Assembly (NCBI GenBank): GCA_964454685.1
Contig: CAYVTZ010000001.1
Location: 1-64,000, forward strand
Length of the DNA: 64,000 nucleotides
Source: CAYVTZ01 sp964454685
GTDB taxonomy: Bacteria; Bacillota; Clostridia; Christensenellales; Christensenellaceae
Reading direction: 5' to 3'
Under the pieces are notes generated by a model that was not told the origin of the DNA, did not search any database, and saw only the letters and a list, made by a program, of their open reading frames with translations. The stretch's first letter is position 1. The number at the start of each line of letters is the position of its first letter. Shown here piece by piece: positions 50,649 through 57,904 of the stretch. The translations under genes and the position numbers were made by a program.

Positions 50649-51011
50649 TTAGTGACGGTTTCCCTGATGCGATGAGGAATTGTGGCTTCCACTCTTATGT
50701 CCGTCAGCATCGTTATGCCCTTTGTAGTTTTTTCCATTGTGGCTGTGGCTGCCTGTTTTTGTGCAATTCTTAACGGAGCATACGCCTTTGGCATGCCCAT
50801 GTCCATCGCCGCTGTAATGTCCGCTGTACGTCGTTCCGTTATGCTTGTGGCTGGCAGTTTTCGAGCAACCGCTCACACTGCACACCGTCGTTTTCGTCGC
50901 GCTTGCACGCGTGCCGCGATGTCCGCCCGAATGACTTCCCGCAAGCGCCGTTGTGCTCATTGCCACACACAAAGACACTGCAACCATGACAGCTACTGCT
51001 ATTTTCTTCAT
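50649..51011 (-). CDS. Secreted His/Cys-rich repeat protein
   Basis: A 120-residue exported protein: signal peptide (MKKIAVAVMVAVSLCVAMSTTALA) and a mature part with two repeats of about 35 residues, each with a Cys pair and many His (CSVSGCSKTASHKHNG..., then CSVKNCTKTGSHSHNG...), ending in GHNDADGHKSGSHNSSSHQ. The H/S/G composition and C-x4-C pairs suggest a metal-binding surface or secreted protein. No family is recognised. Strong TTGGAGGT site before the ATG at 51011. It lies ten bases after the sigma fragment start region, on the same strand. Confidence 0.7.
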   Translation of the reverse strand: MKKIAVAVMVAVSLCVAMSTTALAGSHSGGHRGTRASATKTTVCSVSGCSKTASHKHNGTTYSGHYSGDGHGHAKGVCSVKNCTKTGSHSHNGKNYKGHNDADGHKSGSHNSSSHQGNRH

Positions 51012-51230
51012 CCTTCAACCTCCAAAAAATGTTTTCTATCTATAACACGATTGGAGATTGCTTATCCTTGCAAACAATTTGATTTTTTTAAGTGTATTGC
51101 TCTTTGGTTTCTGACTAAGATCATGTTAGGTTCGCAATTCAAAAAATAACATTCATCAATTTTTGAATATAGCCAACCAATGTTAGTTTGTCAAGTCAAA
51201 TGGAGCAGAAATCGGAGATAAATGACCCGC

Positions 51231-52577
51231 TCACAAATAGCCATATGCTTTTTTGTTTTTTACAATCAGCATACCGGAAACAAATAACGCCAGTAGCTCT
51301 GCCAGCGGCACCGCAGCCCACACACCCGTCACACCCCAAAATCGCGGCAAGAGGAGTAGCGCAACGGATACAAATACAAAGGTGCGCAGAACAGAAATGA
51401 TGGCAGACACCCTTCCACAAGACAGCGCGGTAAAGGCTGCCGAAGCAAAAATATTGAATCCGCAAAACAGAAAACTCACCGAAAAAATCAGGAATCCTTG
51501 CCTTGCAATTTCGTATACGTCTGTGCCTGCCGGCGAAAAAATACCGACCAACTGCGAGCCTAGCAACATTGAGGCAATAAAGATCACAATGGATAACACA
51601 CCAATAAAAAGCAGACACATGCGAAATATTTTTTTGAGTCGCTCGCGGTTTCCGCTGCCAAAGTTGTAGCTAATTACGGGTGCTACGCCCATGGAGAATC
51701 CAATATAAAGCGCGGTCAGCAGAAATTGGGAATAGATGATGACCGTAATCGCCGCCACACCGTTTTCTCCCAGCAGCTTCATCATAATGATGTTAAACAG
51801 AAAAGTGGTGACCGCCGCTGCAATCTGGCTGACCATCTCAGAAAATCCGTTGGTGTTGCTTTCCCATATTACTTTCGCATCCCAAATAGGTTTTTGAAAG
51901 GTAAGCGCACCCTTAGACTTGGCAAAAAATACAGCACCTATCACCGTAGGGATCAAATACCCAATGCCCGTTCCCAGCGCAGCACCGGAAATGCCCGTGT
52001 CCATCAAAACCACAAAGATATAATCCAGCAGTACGTTAGCAGCGCCTGCACCCATCGACAGCGCCATACCAAATCCGGGCCTGCCCGCAGTTACGATCAA
52101 ATTCTGGAACACCACTTGCATCATGGCAGCGGGAGTAAATAACAACAACATAGAAAGATACTGCTTGCAGTATGGGAAGAGCAGTTCGCTTGCGCCCAAT
52201 CCCCACAGTATTGGCTCCATCAGCAAACTGCCAACAACCGCTACGACAATGCCTATCACCATCCCCGCAAACACAATCAGTGTAAAATCTTGCGAGGCGC
52301 GTTTCAGTTTGCCCTCCCCCATTTTTCGCGCAACAATAGCGCTTCCACCCGTTGCCAGCATCGCGCCCAATCCCACAATGATGTTGATGGCAGGTGTCAC
52401 GATGTTAAGCGCAGATAGTGCGTTTGTGTTAACAAAGCGGGATATGATGACGGTGTCCCCGACCGTATACAGCCCCATAAAAAGCATCATGAGTATGGTT
52501 GGCAAGGCAAATTTCAACAGCGAGCGCATGCAAAAATCTCTTGCAATCAGGCTTTGCACTGCGCCGGATTCACTCAA
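51231..52577 (-). CDS. MATE family efflux transporter
   Basis: A 448-residue integral membrane protein with about twelve hydrophobic segments (FALPTILMMLFMGLYTVGDTVIISRFV). MATE proteins are Na+/H+-driven exporters. The long upstream in-frame extension runs into the preceding gene. I place the start at the TTG at 52577, overlapping that gene's stop by eight bases with AAGGGTGG upstream; a GTG at 52586 is the alternative. Coupled with an AraC-GNAT gene, so perhaps a drug-response unit. Confidence 0.9.
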   Translation of the reverse strand: MSESGAVQSLIARDFCMRSLLKFALPTILMMLFMGLYTVGDTVIISRFVNTNALSALNIVTPAINIIVGLGAMLATGGSAIVARKMGEGKLKRASQDFTLIVFAGMVIGIVVAVVGSLLMEPILWGLGASELLFPYCKQYLSMLLLFTPAAMMQVVFQNLIVTAGRPGFGMALSMGAGAANVLLDYIFVVLMDTGISGAALGTGIGYLIPTVIGAVFFAKSKGALTFQKPIWDAKVIWESNTNGFSEMVSQIAAAVTTFLFNIIMMKLLGENGVAAITVIIYSQFLLTALYIGFSMGVAPVISYNFGSGNRERLKKIFRMCLLFIGVLSIVIFIASMLLGSQLVGIFSPAGTDVYEIARQGFLIFSVSFLFCGFNIFASAAFTALSCGRVSAIISVLRTFVFVSVALLLLPRFWGVTGVWAAVPLAELLALFVSGMLIVKNKKAYGYL

Positions 52578-53430
52578 GGCAGCCACCCTTCCAATCTTCT
52601 TTTCGCAAAACAAATTTTTGGGTGGGATAACCAAATTCCGTAAGCAATTCCGCTTCGGCAAAACCAAGCCGCTTCCATGCTTTGCGATAGCCCGTATCGG
52701 CTTTATCGCCGTCTCGGAACGTAGTAATGCTGATACGCGCATCCTGTGGTTGCTCCTGAAACAACCACTGCAGAAAAAATTTTGCAATCCCTTGCTTGGT
52801 GTATTGCGGATGAACTCCTAAGAAATCAATACTTCCTGTTTCGCGGCAAAACGCCATTGCGCCGATAAGGATGCTCGCGTCCTTGATCAGCCATGCTTGC
52901 TGTTTCTGTATGTATGTTTCAAGCTGCTTGCAATATTCGGCTTCATTCAAATAAGGAAATCCATCCACCACCAGGCGGACAAAGTCCATCCATGCGGGGA
53001 TATCGCTTATTTCTGCAATCCGTATCTTTGTTTTCCAGTCAATTTCTGTGCCGGTTTTTGACGGTTGATTGTGCAAGTTGTATCTTAGCAGTAATGGGTA
53101 GAAATTCTCCGCATCTCGATATTGTTTGGGCGATTTCTTATACATCGCTTTAAAAACGGTTGTGAACGCCTGCTGGCTTTCATATCCAGCAATGAGAGAA
53201 ATCTCAAGAATGGATTTTGTCGAAAACACCAACAGTTTTGCGGCCTCCGTCAGCTGCCGCCGATTGATATAATCATGCAGGCTGAGACCGATGGCATCTG
53301 TAAAAACGCGGTGCAAATGATATTTAGAATAGTGAACCGCTTTCGCCACATGTTCAAGATCCGGCTTTTCCGGCAAATGGCTTTCCACGTAGTCGATGGC
53401 AGCATTCACATTGATGATATTTGTTTGCAT
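52570..53430 (-). CDS. AraC-family DNA-binding domain fused to a GNAT acetyltransferase
   Basis: A 286-residue protein: N-terminal AraC-type double helix-turn-helix (residues ~5-105, VNAAIDYVESHLPEKPDLEHVAKAVHYSKYHLHRVFTDAIG, then SILEISLIAGYESQQAFTTVF) and a C-terminal GNAT acetyltransferase-like domain (~135-280, WMDFVRLVVDGFPYL, IDFLGVHPQYTKQGIAKFFLQWL). It may sense a small molecule by acetylation or by fold only, and regulate the downstream MATE gene, which it overlaps by eight bases. Start at 53430 with AAAGGAGG. Confidence 0.85.
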   Translation of the reverse strand: MQTNIINVNAAIDYVESHLPEKPDLEHVAKAVHYSKYHLHRVFTDAIGLSLHDYINRRQLTEAAKLLVFSTKSILEISLIAGYESQQAFTTVFKAMYKKSPKQYRDAENFYPLLLRYNLHNQPSKTGTEIDWKTKIRIAEISDIPAWMDFVRLVVDGFPYLNEAEYCKQLETYIQKQQAWLIKDASILIGAMAFCRETGSIDFLGVHPQYTKQGIAKFFLQWLFQEQPQDARISITTFRDGDKADTGYRKAWKRLGFAEAELLTEFGYPTQKFVLRKEDWKGGCLE

Positions 53431-53455
53431 TACAGCAACCTCCTTTCTTTGCCGT

Positions 53456-53461
53456 AGTATA
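53456..53461 (-). promoter_or_regulatory. Promoter of the AraC-GNAT/MATE operon
   Basis: Minus strand TTTGGTATACT: an extended -10 (TGG before TATACT at 53461-53456); the -35 is not clear. Leader of about 20 bases before the ribosome site. Confidence 0.4.
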
Positions 53462-53604
53462 CCAAACGCACCTTTGAAAGTTTTCATCAATCTTGCTGTA
53501 TTCCGGATTGCTGTAACAGTTCAGCAAAAAACCTCATTTTTTCATCCATACGCCGGGGTTCGCTTGCGGATAGCAATGCTTCTTGCAGACGTATATTTTC
53601 AGAA

Positions 53605-54306
53605 TCAGATTTTATGTCCTTTTGGTAATATCATGTATCGGGGGATTCTAATATGTTCCGGCTTCTTTAAGATATCGATCACTGCATCTGCAATATCTTC
53701 CGGAGCAAGAGCCGTCGAAATGCCCAGCAATTCTTTTGGTTTAATTTTCCAGTCACGGTGCAAATTCGTTTCCACCAGCCCCGGCTCTATGCAGGTAATC
53801 TTGATATCTGTATCGGAAAGTTCCATCCTAAGCGACTCCGCCAATGCTTCCAGTGCAAAGTTGCAACCGGCATATGCGCCGGAATTTTCACGCGTTTTTG
53901 TCCCCATTACGCTAGAGGTAATGATGATATGCCCTCTCCCCACTTTTTTAAAATGCTTTAGAAACGTGTATATCAGCCGAAACGACATTTCCACCTTTAA
54001 GCGAACCATGGTGCACATTTTTTCTATATCAATATCCTCAATGCAGTTTGATTCTATGGTTCCGGCATTCACACACAGCAAATCGCATTTACCCCACTGA
54101 GCAAGCACTTCGTCCAGCAGCCGTTTTGCCGTGCTGGACTCCAGTAGATCCAAATCGCTTAAAATGAGCCTTTCGGACTGCACAAAATAGTTTTGAACCG
54201 TTCTCGCATTTGCCAAGACACCATAATTTTCGTTGAACAAGGCTTTGCAGATTGCATACCCAATACCGCTGCTTGCTCCTGTTACCACCGCTACGTTTTC
54301 ATTCAT
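53605..54306 (-). CDS. Short-chain dehydrogenase/reductase with altered active site
   Basis: A 233-residue SDR-fold protein: TGASSGIG near residue 10, CVNAGTIE near 78, the Ser of the catalytic triad in IITSSVMG and Tyr in GAYAGCNF. In classical SDRs the Tyr is followed by xxxK (YxxxK); here the motif is YAGCN, with Asn at the Lys position, so dehydrogenase activity may be weak or changed. Start at 54306 with GGAG nine bases upstream. No substrate predicted. Stands alone between the AraC-GNAT promoter region and the tRNA-Thr region. Confidence 0.85.
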   Translation of the reverse strand: MNENVAVVTGASSGIGYAICKALFNENYGVLANARTVQNYFVQSERLILSDLDLLESSTAKRLLDEVLAQWGKCDLLCVNAGTIESNCIEDIDIEKMCTMVRLKVEMSFRLIYTFLKHFKKVGRGHIIITSSVMGTKTRENSGAYAGCNFALEALAESLRMELSDTDIKITCIEPGLVETNLHRDWKIKPKELLGISTALAPEDIADAVIDILKKPEHIRIPRYMILPKGHKI

Positions 54307-54710
54307 TTGAACTTTCTCCACTCTGAATCTTTTCTGCCCGGCCTAGCTAGGCGACTCGCCCAACCCCACCAAGGTCTGTTTCTCGCAGCACCTGGCGAAA
54401 CATAATCTACAAACGCCGTCACTACAAGCTGCGTCATCTTTTTCGCAATCTGTTGCTCCTCCACTTTACTTCGCAAACCGATTCGCCGGGTTCGTGTGAC
54501 CCTCTTTTCCGTTGTCATTTAGAGTACCGGCTTGGCCGGGGCTTTTATTTTGCATAGACAATAAACTAAACAAAAGCCGCAATATTGGTACGGCTTTTGT
54601 GGAAGGTACTACAGCAATCTTGCCACCAAGTTTACGCTAAGAAGCAATATGCCTCAGCGCCAATCAATTTGATGCAACATATTATAACCGAATCAGCAGG
54701 GGTGTTCCCC
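54307..54710. other. Non-coding stretch before tRNA-Thr
   Basis: About 400 bases with no convincing coding frame (a 71-codon minus frame from 54518 has no ribosome site and reads as chance). Seen are a 12-bp palindrome GCCTAGCTAGGC at 54341-54352, a CCGGC-TTG-GCCGG hairpin (54527-54539) running into a T-rich tract on the plus strand, and a 10-bp hairpin ACAAAAGCCG/CGGCTTTTGT at 54570-54600. Possibly remnants of lost genes. Confidence 0.45.
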
Positions 54711-54730
54711 AAGCCCACAACCGTGGGCTT
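54711..54730. terminator. Hairpin beside tRNA-Thr
   Basis: AAGCCCAC (54711-54718), AACC, GTGGGCTT (54723-54730), then TTTAA on the plus strand. It lies five bases from the mature tRNA 3' end; on the minus strand there is no T tract, so its role in ending the tRNA transcript is uncertain. Confidence 0.5.
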
Positions 54731-54735
54731 TTTAA

Positions 54736-54810
54736 TGGAGCTGTTGGCGGGAATTGAACCCGCGACCTCATCCTTACCAAGGATGTGCTCTACCCCTGAG
54801 CCACAACAGC
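54736..54810 (-). tRNA. tRNA-Thr (anticodon GGU), with encoded CCA
   Basis: Minus strand from 54810: acceptor GCTGTTG pairs with CAACAGC, D arm GCTC...GAGC, anticodon stem CATCC/GGATG with loop TTGGTAA (anticodon GGT at 34-36, Thr codon ACC), T arm GCGGG TTCGAAT CCCGC, discriminator T and CCA encoded (54738-54736). All arms complete. Confidence 0.95.
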
Positions 54811-55284
54811 ATCATGCGCACATTCACATCACGCGTAAACTATTATATGATATTTCTCGCCTGATTTCAATACTTTTTTTCCGATTCCAACTTCACTGCA
54901 AATCGCAAGTTTAATTGCACAAGATTTTAACCAGTAGCCTAAAGGTTAAGCAGCGGCCGTTTAAACACATCCCAACGCTACCGCTTACGGCTGTGCACGT
55001 GAACAATTTCAATGCATCCAAGAACGCCTTTCTTTTACCACCGTTCCTAGTTTTTACATATTCACCTCTCCGCACCCGCCTCCAAAGCAGCTTGCAACGC
55101 AATTTTCACATCACTTGCGCTCGAAAGCATAAGGTGTTTTTTGATTCCACACACTACGCCCAAATAAGATAGACACGGCAATCCCCCTCATGTTACAATC
55201 TATGCAAACCCTGTGAGATTTCGCTTATCGAAATCCAGCAAAGTTCAGGTGAGATCTTATTTTTAACATCAGGAGGATTACAAG
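54811..55284. other. 474-base region upstream of the small membrane protein gene
   Basis: No real coding frame or repeat was recognised. The tRNA-Thr promoter would lie just above 54810 on the minus strand; I could not place it with confidence. A weak TAGACA-N18-TACAAT promoter near 55170-55200 may serve the plus-strand gene at 55285. Confidence 0.4.
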
Positions 55285-55794
55285 ATGCAGCTTCCAAATT
55301 GGTTATTGAAAACTGACGGCAAAACGGTTCTGCGCGTCGCCGGTGTGCTGTTCCTTATCATGGGCGCTTTGGATGTGTGGGGGGTAGTCACCACTTATAC
55401 GCTAGGACTGGATCTGTCGAGCATATATGTTTCGCTACCGCCCTTTCTCAGTTTCGCTACCAAGCTCATTGAAATCATCATGCCCATCGCGGAGCTCACC
55501 GCGGGCGTTCTCGCATTTTATTATGCTAAGCATCAGGAAAAATACGGTTTAGCCATCCTAACAGCCATGATCATGATCGGTCTGGGTGCTATTTCAGCAA
55601 ATCTGGTGCAAGGTTTTTTGGAAAAGATCATCATGTACATCTTCGTTTTACTGCCATACATCTATTATTTGGGTGCTCTCAAGCATCAGGGCGTGTATCA
55701 GCGTGAGGAACGACAAGCCTATCAAGCTGAGATTGAAAAATACCGTACCTTATACGAACAGGAAAAGGCAAAAAACGATGCGTCGGCAAACTAA
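55285..55794 (+). CDS. Small polytopic membrane protein of unknown function
   Basis: A 169-residue protein with four hydrophobic segments (VLRVAGVLFLIMGALDVWGVV, a pair near residues 50-75, one near 90-112 and 115-130) and a charged C-terminal coiled-coil-like tail rich in Glu, Lys, Gln and Tyr. No family is recognised. Strong CAGGAGG site before the ATG at 55285. Convergent with DUF5131, only 13 bases apart at the ends. Confidence 0.7.
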   Translation: MQLPNWLLKTDGKTVLRVAGVLFLIMGALDVWGVVTTYTLGLDLSSIYVSLPPFLSFATKLIEIIMPIAELTAGVLAFYYAKHQEKYGLAILTAMIMIGLGAISANLVQGFLEKIIMYIFVLLPYIYYLGALKHQGVYQREERQAYQAEIEKYRTLYEQEKAKNDASAN

Positions 55795-55807
55795 AGCCAC
55801 ACTGCTC

Positions 55808-56515
55808 TTAAAAATTTAGATTCGCTTTGCGCGCCTGTGCGCACAAATCCCGCGTTTTTAAAAGGTATTGTTTGCCGTCCTTTACAAAATGTGTGCCACA
55901 TTGGCGGAACTCAAAATGCACTTGTGCACGTGCACATTGTTCCCGTATCCCAAGCACCCATTCAAAATCTAATCTGCGCGCACTGCGGTCGGATTCGCCG
56001 CCTACCACCACCAGCTCCACCCCCGATAAATATTGCGCGAGATTGATCGCGCCAATCAGCGGCTGGCAAATAATGTTTTTATGCCGAATCGGCAACTGCG
56101 CAAACACGCTCAACTTCTGATCGGCCATTTCTTGATTTTCCACCGTGCACCCCACCGTCACATTTTCGTATCCCGTACCCCAGTCGGGTGGGACGCACTG
56201 CATAAATCGCTCGATACGCTTGGTCAAAAAAAGAAAATGTAAATCGCTGCGCTCTTGCATCATTGCCCAGCACTCCGGACGCCATTCGTCTGCTTCTTCA
56301 ATCAAAAAATCCGAAGAAAAGCAAAGATACACCGTCTGCCCCGTTTTCATTTTGTAACTTCCGGCAGCGTCCTTTTTGATGGGCGCATCAAATTGCGCCG
56401 CCCGCACAATGTTGCTTGTATCAACACCTCTTTTTGCATCCCCCTTGTGAATATAGCAATACTTACAGCCATCGCTGCACTTTCGGCAGCCTCGCCACGG
56501 ATTCCACATTGCCAT
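55808..56515 (-). CDS. DUF5131 family (Gp37/Gp68-like) protein
   Basis: A 235-residue cytosolic protein with the DUF5131 start motif WNPWRGCRKCSDGCKYCYIHKGD, whose Cys-x2-Cys-x3-Cys-x2-Cys pattern looks like a radical-SAM or zinc site, then FSSDFLIEEADEWRPECWAMM near residue 65 and a TIM-barrel-like remainder. Members are found in phages and hosts; function is not established. ATG at 56515 after GAGGGG. Its end lies 13 bases from the convergent membrane gene. Confidence 0.82.
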   Translation of the reverse strand: MAMWNPWRGCRKCSDGCKYCYIHKGDAKRGVDTSNIVRAAQFDAPIKKDAAGSYKMKTGQTVYLCFSSDFLIEEADEWRPECWAMMQERSDLHFLFLTKRIERFMQCVPPDWGTGYENVTVGCTVENQEMADQKLSVFAQLPIRHKNIICQPLIGAINLAQYLSGVELVVVGGESDRSARRLDFEWVLGIREQCARAQVHFEFRQCGTHFVKDGKQYLLKTRDLCAQARKANLNF

Positions 56516-56614
56516 TCTCTCACCCCTCAATCGTGCATTTTTTCCATTATATCACACACGGTCGCGCGAGCAAATATGCACGTCCTCATTCCCCCCGAAC
56601 CATATTCATGCGCC

Positions 56615-56643
56615 TTGCCTCGCCGTCTGTTTTGCAGTATAAT
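56615..56643 (+). promoter_or_regulatory. Promoter of the PfkB-type kinase gene
   Basis: TTGCCT (56615-56620), 17 bases, TATAAT (56638-56643). Leader of about 100 bases to the ATG at 56749. Confidence 0.6.
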
Positions 56644-56748
56644 AGTAACAGTTGAATCAGCGCATGATTTTTACGAATCAAAATGTGCCTCGCAATCGTA
56701 AGCATTGCAAGATTCACTTAAAAATCCAACCAAAACAGGAGACTTCAG

Positions 56749-57678
56749 ATGATTTATACGTTGACGCTCAATCCCGCCATTGACAAAATACTCTATGTAG
56801 ATTTTTTTCAGAAAAATATTACCACTCGCATCAACAAGGTTGTTGATTCCATCGGCGGAAAGGGTACGCACGTATCCATCAATTTGCGCCAAATGGGCGA
56901 TGCAAACAGTGCCGTCATGATCACACACGGCAGCGCCGGACGCATTGTGGAGCAAATGATGCGCGACTTCGGCGTAGACGTACTCTCGTTGCACCGTGAT
57001 TCCGGCATGACGCGCACCAATTATTTGCTTAGCGAATCGCGCGGCGATAATACGCTCATCACAGAAAAAGGCGCGCCGCTCTCCGAGCAGGATATCACAG
57101 ATATCATTGCGCTCATGAATGCACATTTGAAAGATGGGGACATTCTTGTGATTGCAGGCGATGCCTCTAATCATCCCGATCTTACAGTATATCAAACCAT
57201 CATCGCCGGCATACGACCTCGCGTCAAATATTTTCTCGATACCAGCGGCGGCTATCTGCGTCAAACCATGCACAGCGGCGTGTTTGCCATCAAACCGAAT
57301 CTAGACGAACTCTCTATGATTTGTGAACGCCCCATCGAGGAAGAACAGAGCGCTATCGTGACTGCAATGCAGGAATTGGAATCTTATCAAATCCCCCTCA
57401 TTGCCGTATCGCTCGGTGGTGACGGTTCCATCGTGAAGTATGAAGATACCTTTTTCCGTGTCCACCCACCCATGGCAAATGTGCAAAACACGGTCGGTTG
57501 CGGCGATTGCTACATGGCCGGGCTGGTGCACGGCTTTGCAGCCGGATTGCCGATTGAGGATGTACTGCGGTATGCCACCGCGACCTCAGCGGCAAAGGCA
57601 GAGTGCGAGCTTTCCGTGGGCTTTGATCCCCGGCGCGCGCAGGAGCTTGCGTTGCAGGTTCAGATTCAAAAAATTTAA
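56749..57678 (+). CDS. 1-phosphofructokinase family hexose kinase (PfkB/LacC type)
   Basis: A 309-residue ribokinase-superfamily kinase: substrate-binding SIGGKGTHVSINLRQMG near residue 36, KPNLDELS near 182 and the ATP/catalytic motif NTVGCGDCYMAGLVHG near 250, where GCGD replaces the common GAGD. The family phosphorylates fructose-1-P, tagatose-6-P or similar sugar phosphates in the cytosol. No PTS gene is adjacent, so fructose or tagatose use cannot be fixed. GGAGA ribosome site before ATG at 56749. Probably monocistronic. Confidence 0.9.
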   Translation: MIYTLTLNPAIDKILYVDFFQKNITTRINKVVDSIGGKGTHVSINLRQMGDANSAVMITHGSAGRIVEQMMRDFGVDVLSLHRDSGMTRTNYLLSESRGDNTLITEKGAPLSEQDITDIIALMNAHLKDGDILVIAGDASNHPDLTVYQTIIAGIRPRVKYFLDTSGGYLRQTMHSGVFAIKPNLDELSMICERPIEEEQSAIVTAMQELESYQIPLIAVSLGGDGSIVKYEDTFFRVHPPMANVQNTVGCGDCYMAGLVHGFAAGLPIEDVLRYATATSAAKAECELSVGFDPRRAQELALQVQIQKI

Positions 57679-57844
57679 CAGAGTATCCTTGTAGCAGGCA
57701 ACCGCCTCATCCAACGCAGGCAGTTGTCTGTTTTTTTTCTTCATCACTTCTGCCGTGTTTCGCTTTGCTGCACTTCGCAGCCTGTTTCGGAGGTTTCTTT
57801 GCTCCAAATGGCGAAACCAATACCCCATCTCAACAGTCAGGAAC

Positions 57845-57878
57845 AATACAAACAAGAGCCGGATTCTACTTCCGGCTC
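57845..57878 (-). terminator. Terminator of the BlaI-BlaR1 operon
   Basis: Minus-strand GAGCCGGA (57878-57871) pairs with TCCGGCTC (57863-57856), 8 bp, then TTGTTTGTATT. It lies 27 bases beyond the blaR1 stop. Confidence 0.7.
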
Positions 57879-57904
57879 CCTCTGTGTCAATTTATGGTTC
57901 CCGC

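Noticed and set aside
54303..54518. 71-codon minus-strand frame upstream of the SDR gene
   Set aside because: No ribosome site, ends with chance sequence overlapping the SDR start; no recognised domain.
54585..54914. 109-codon plus-strand frame that includes a typical-looking ...LAGIEPATSSLP... peptide
   Set aside because: It is the translation of the tRNA-Thr gene on the opposite strand and its flanks.
57586..57855. 89-codon minus-strand frame beyond blaR1
   Set aside because: TTG start without ribosome site, right after a terminator and antisense to the kinase gene end.
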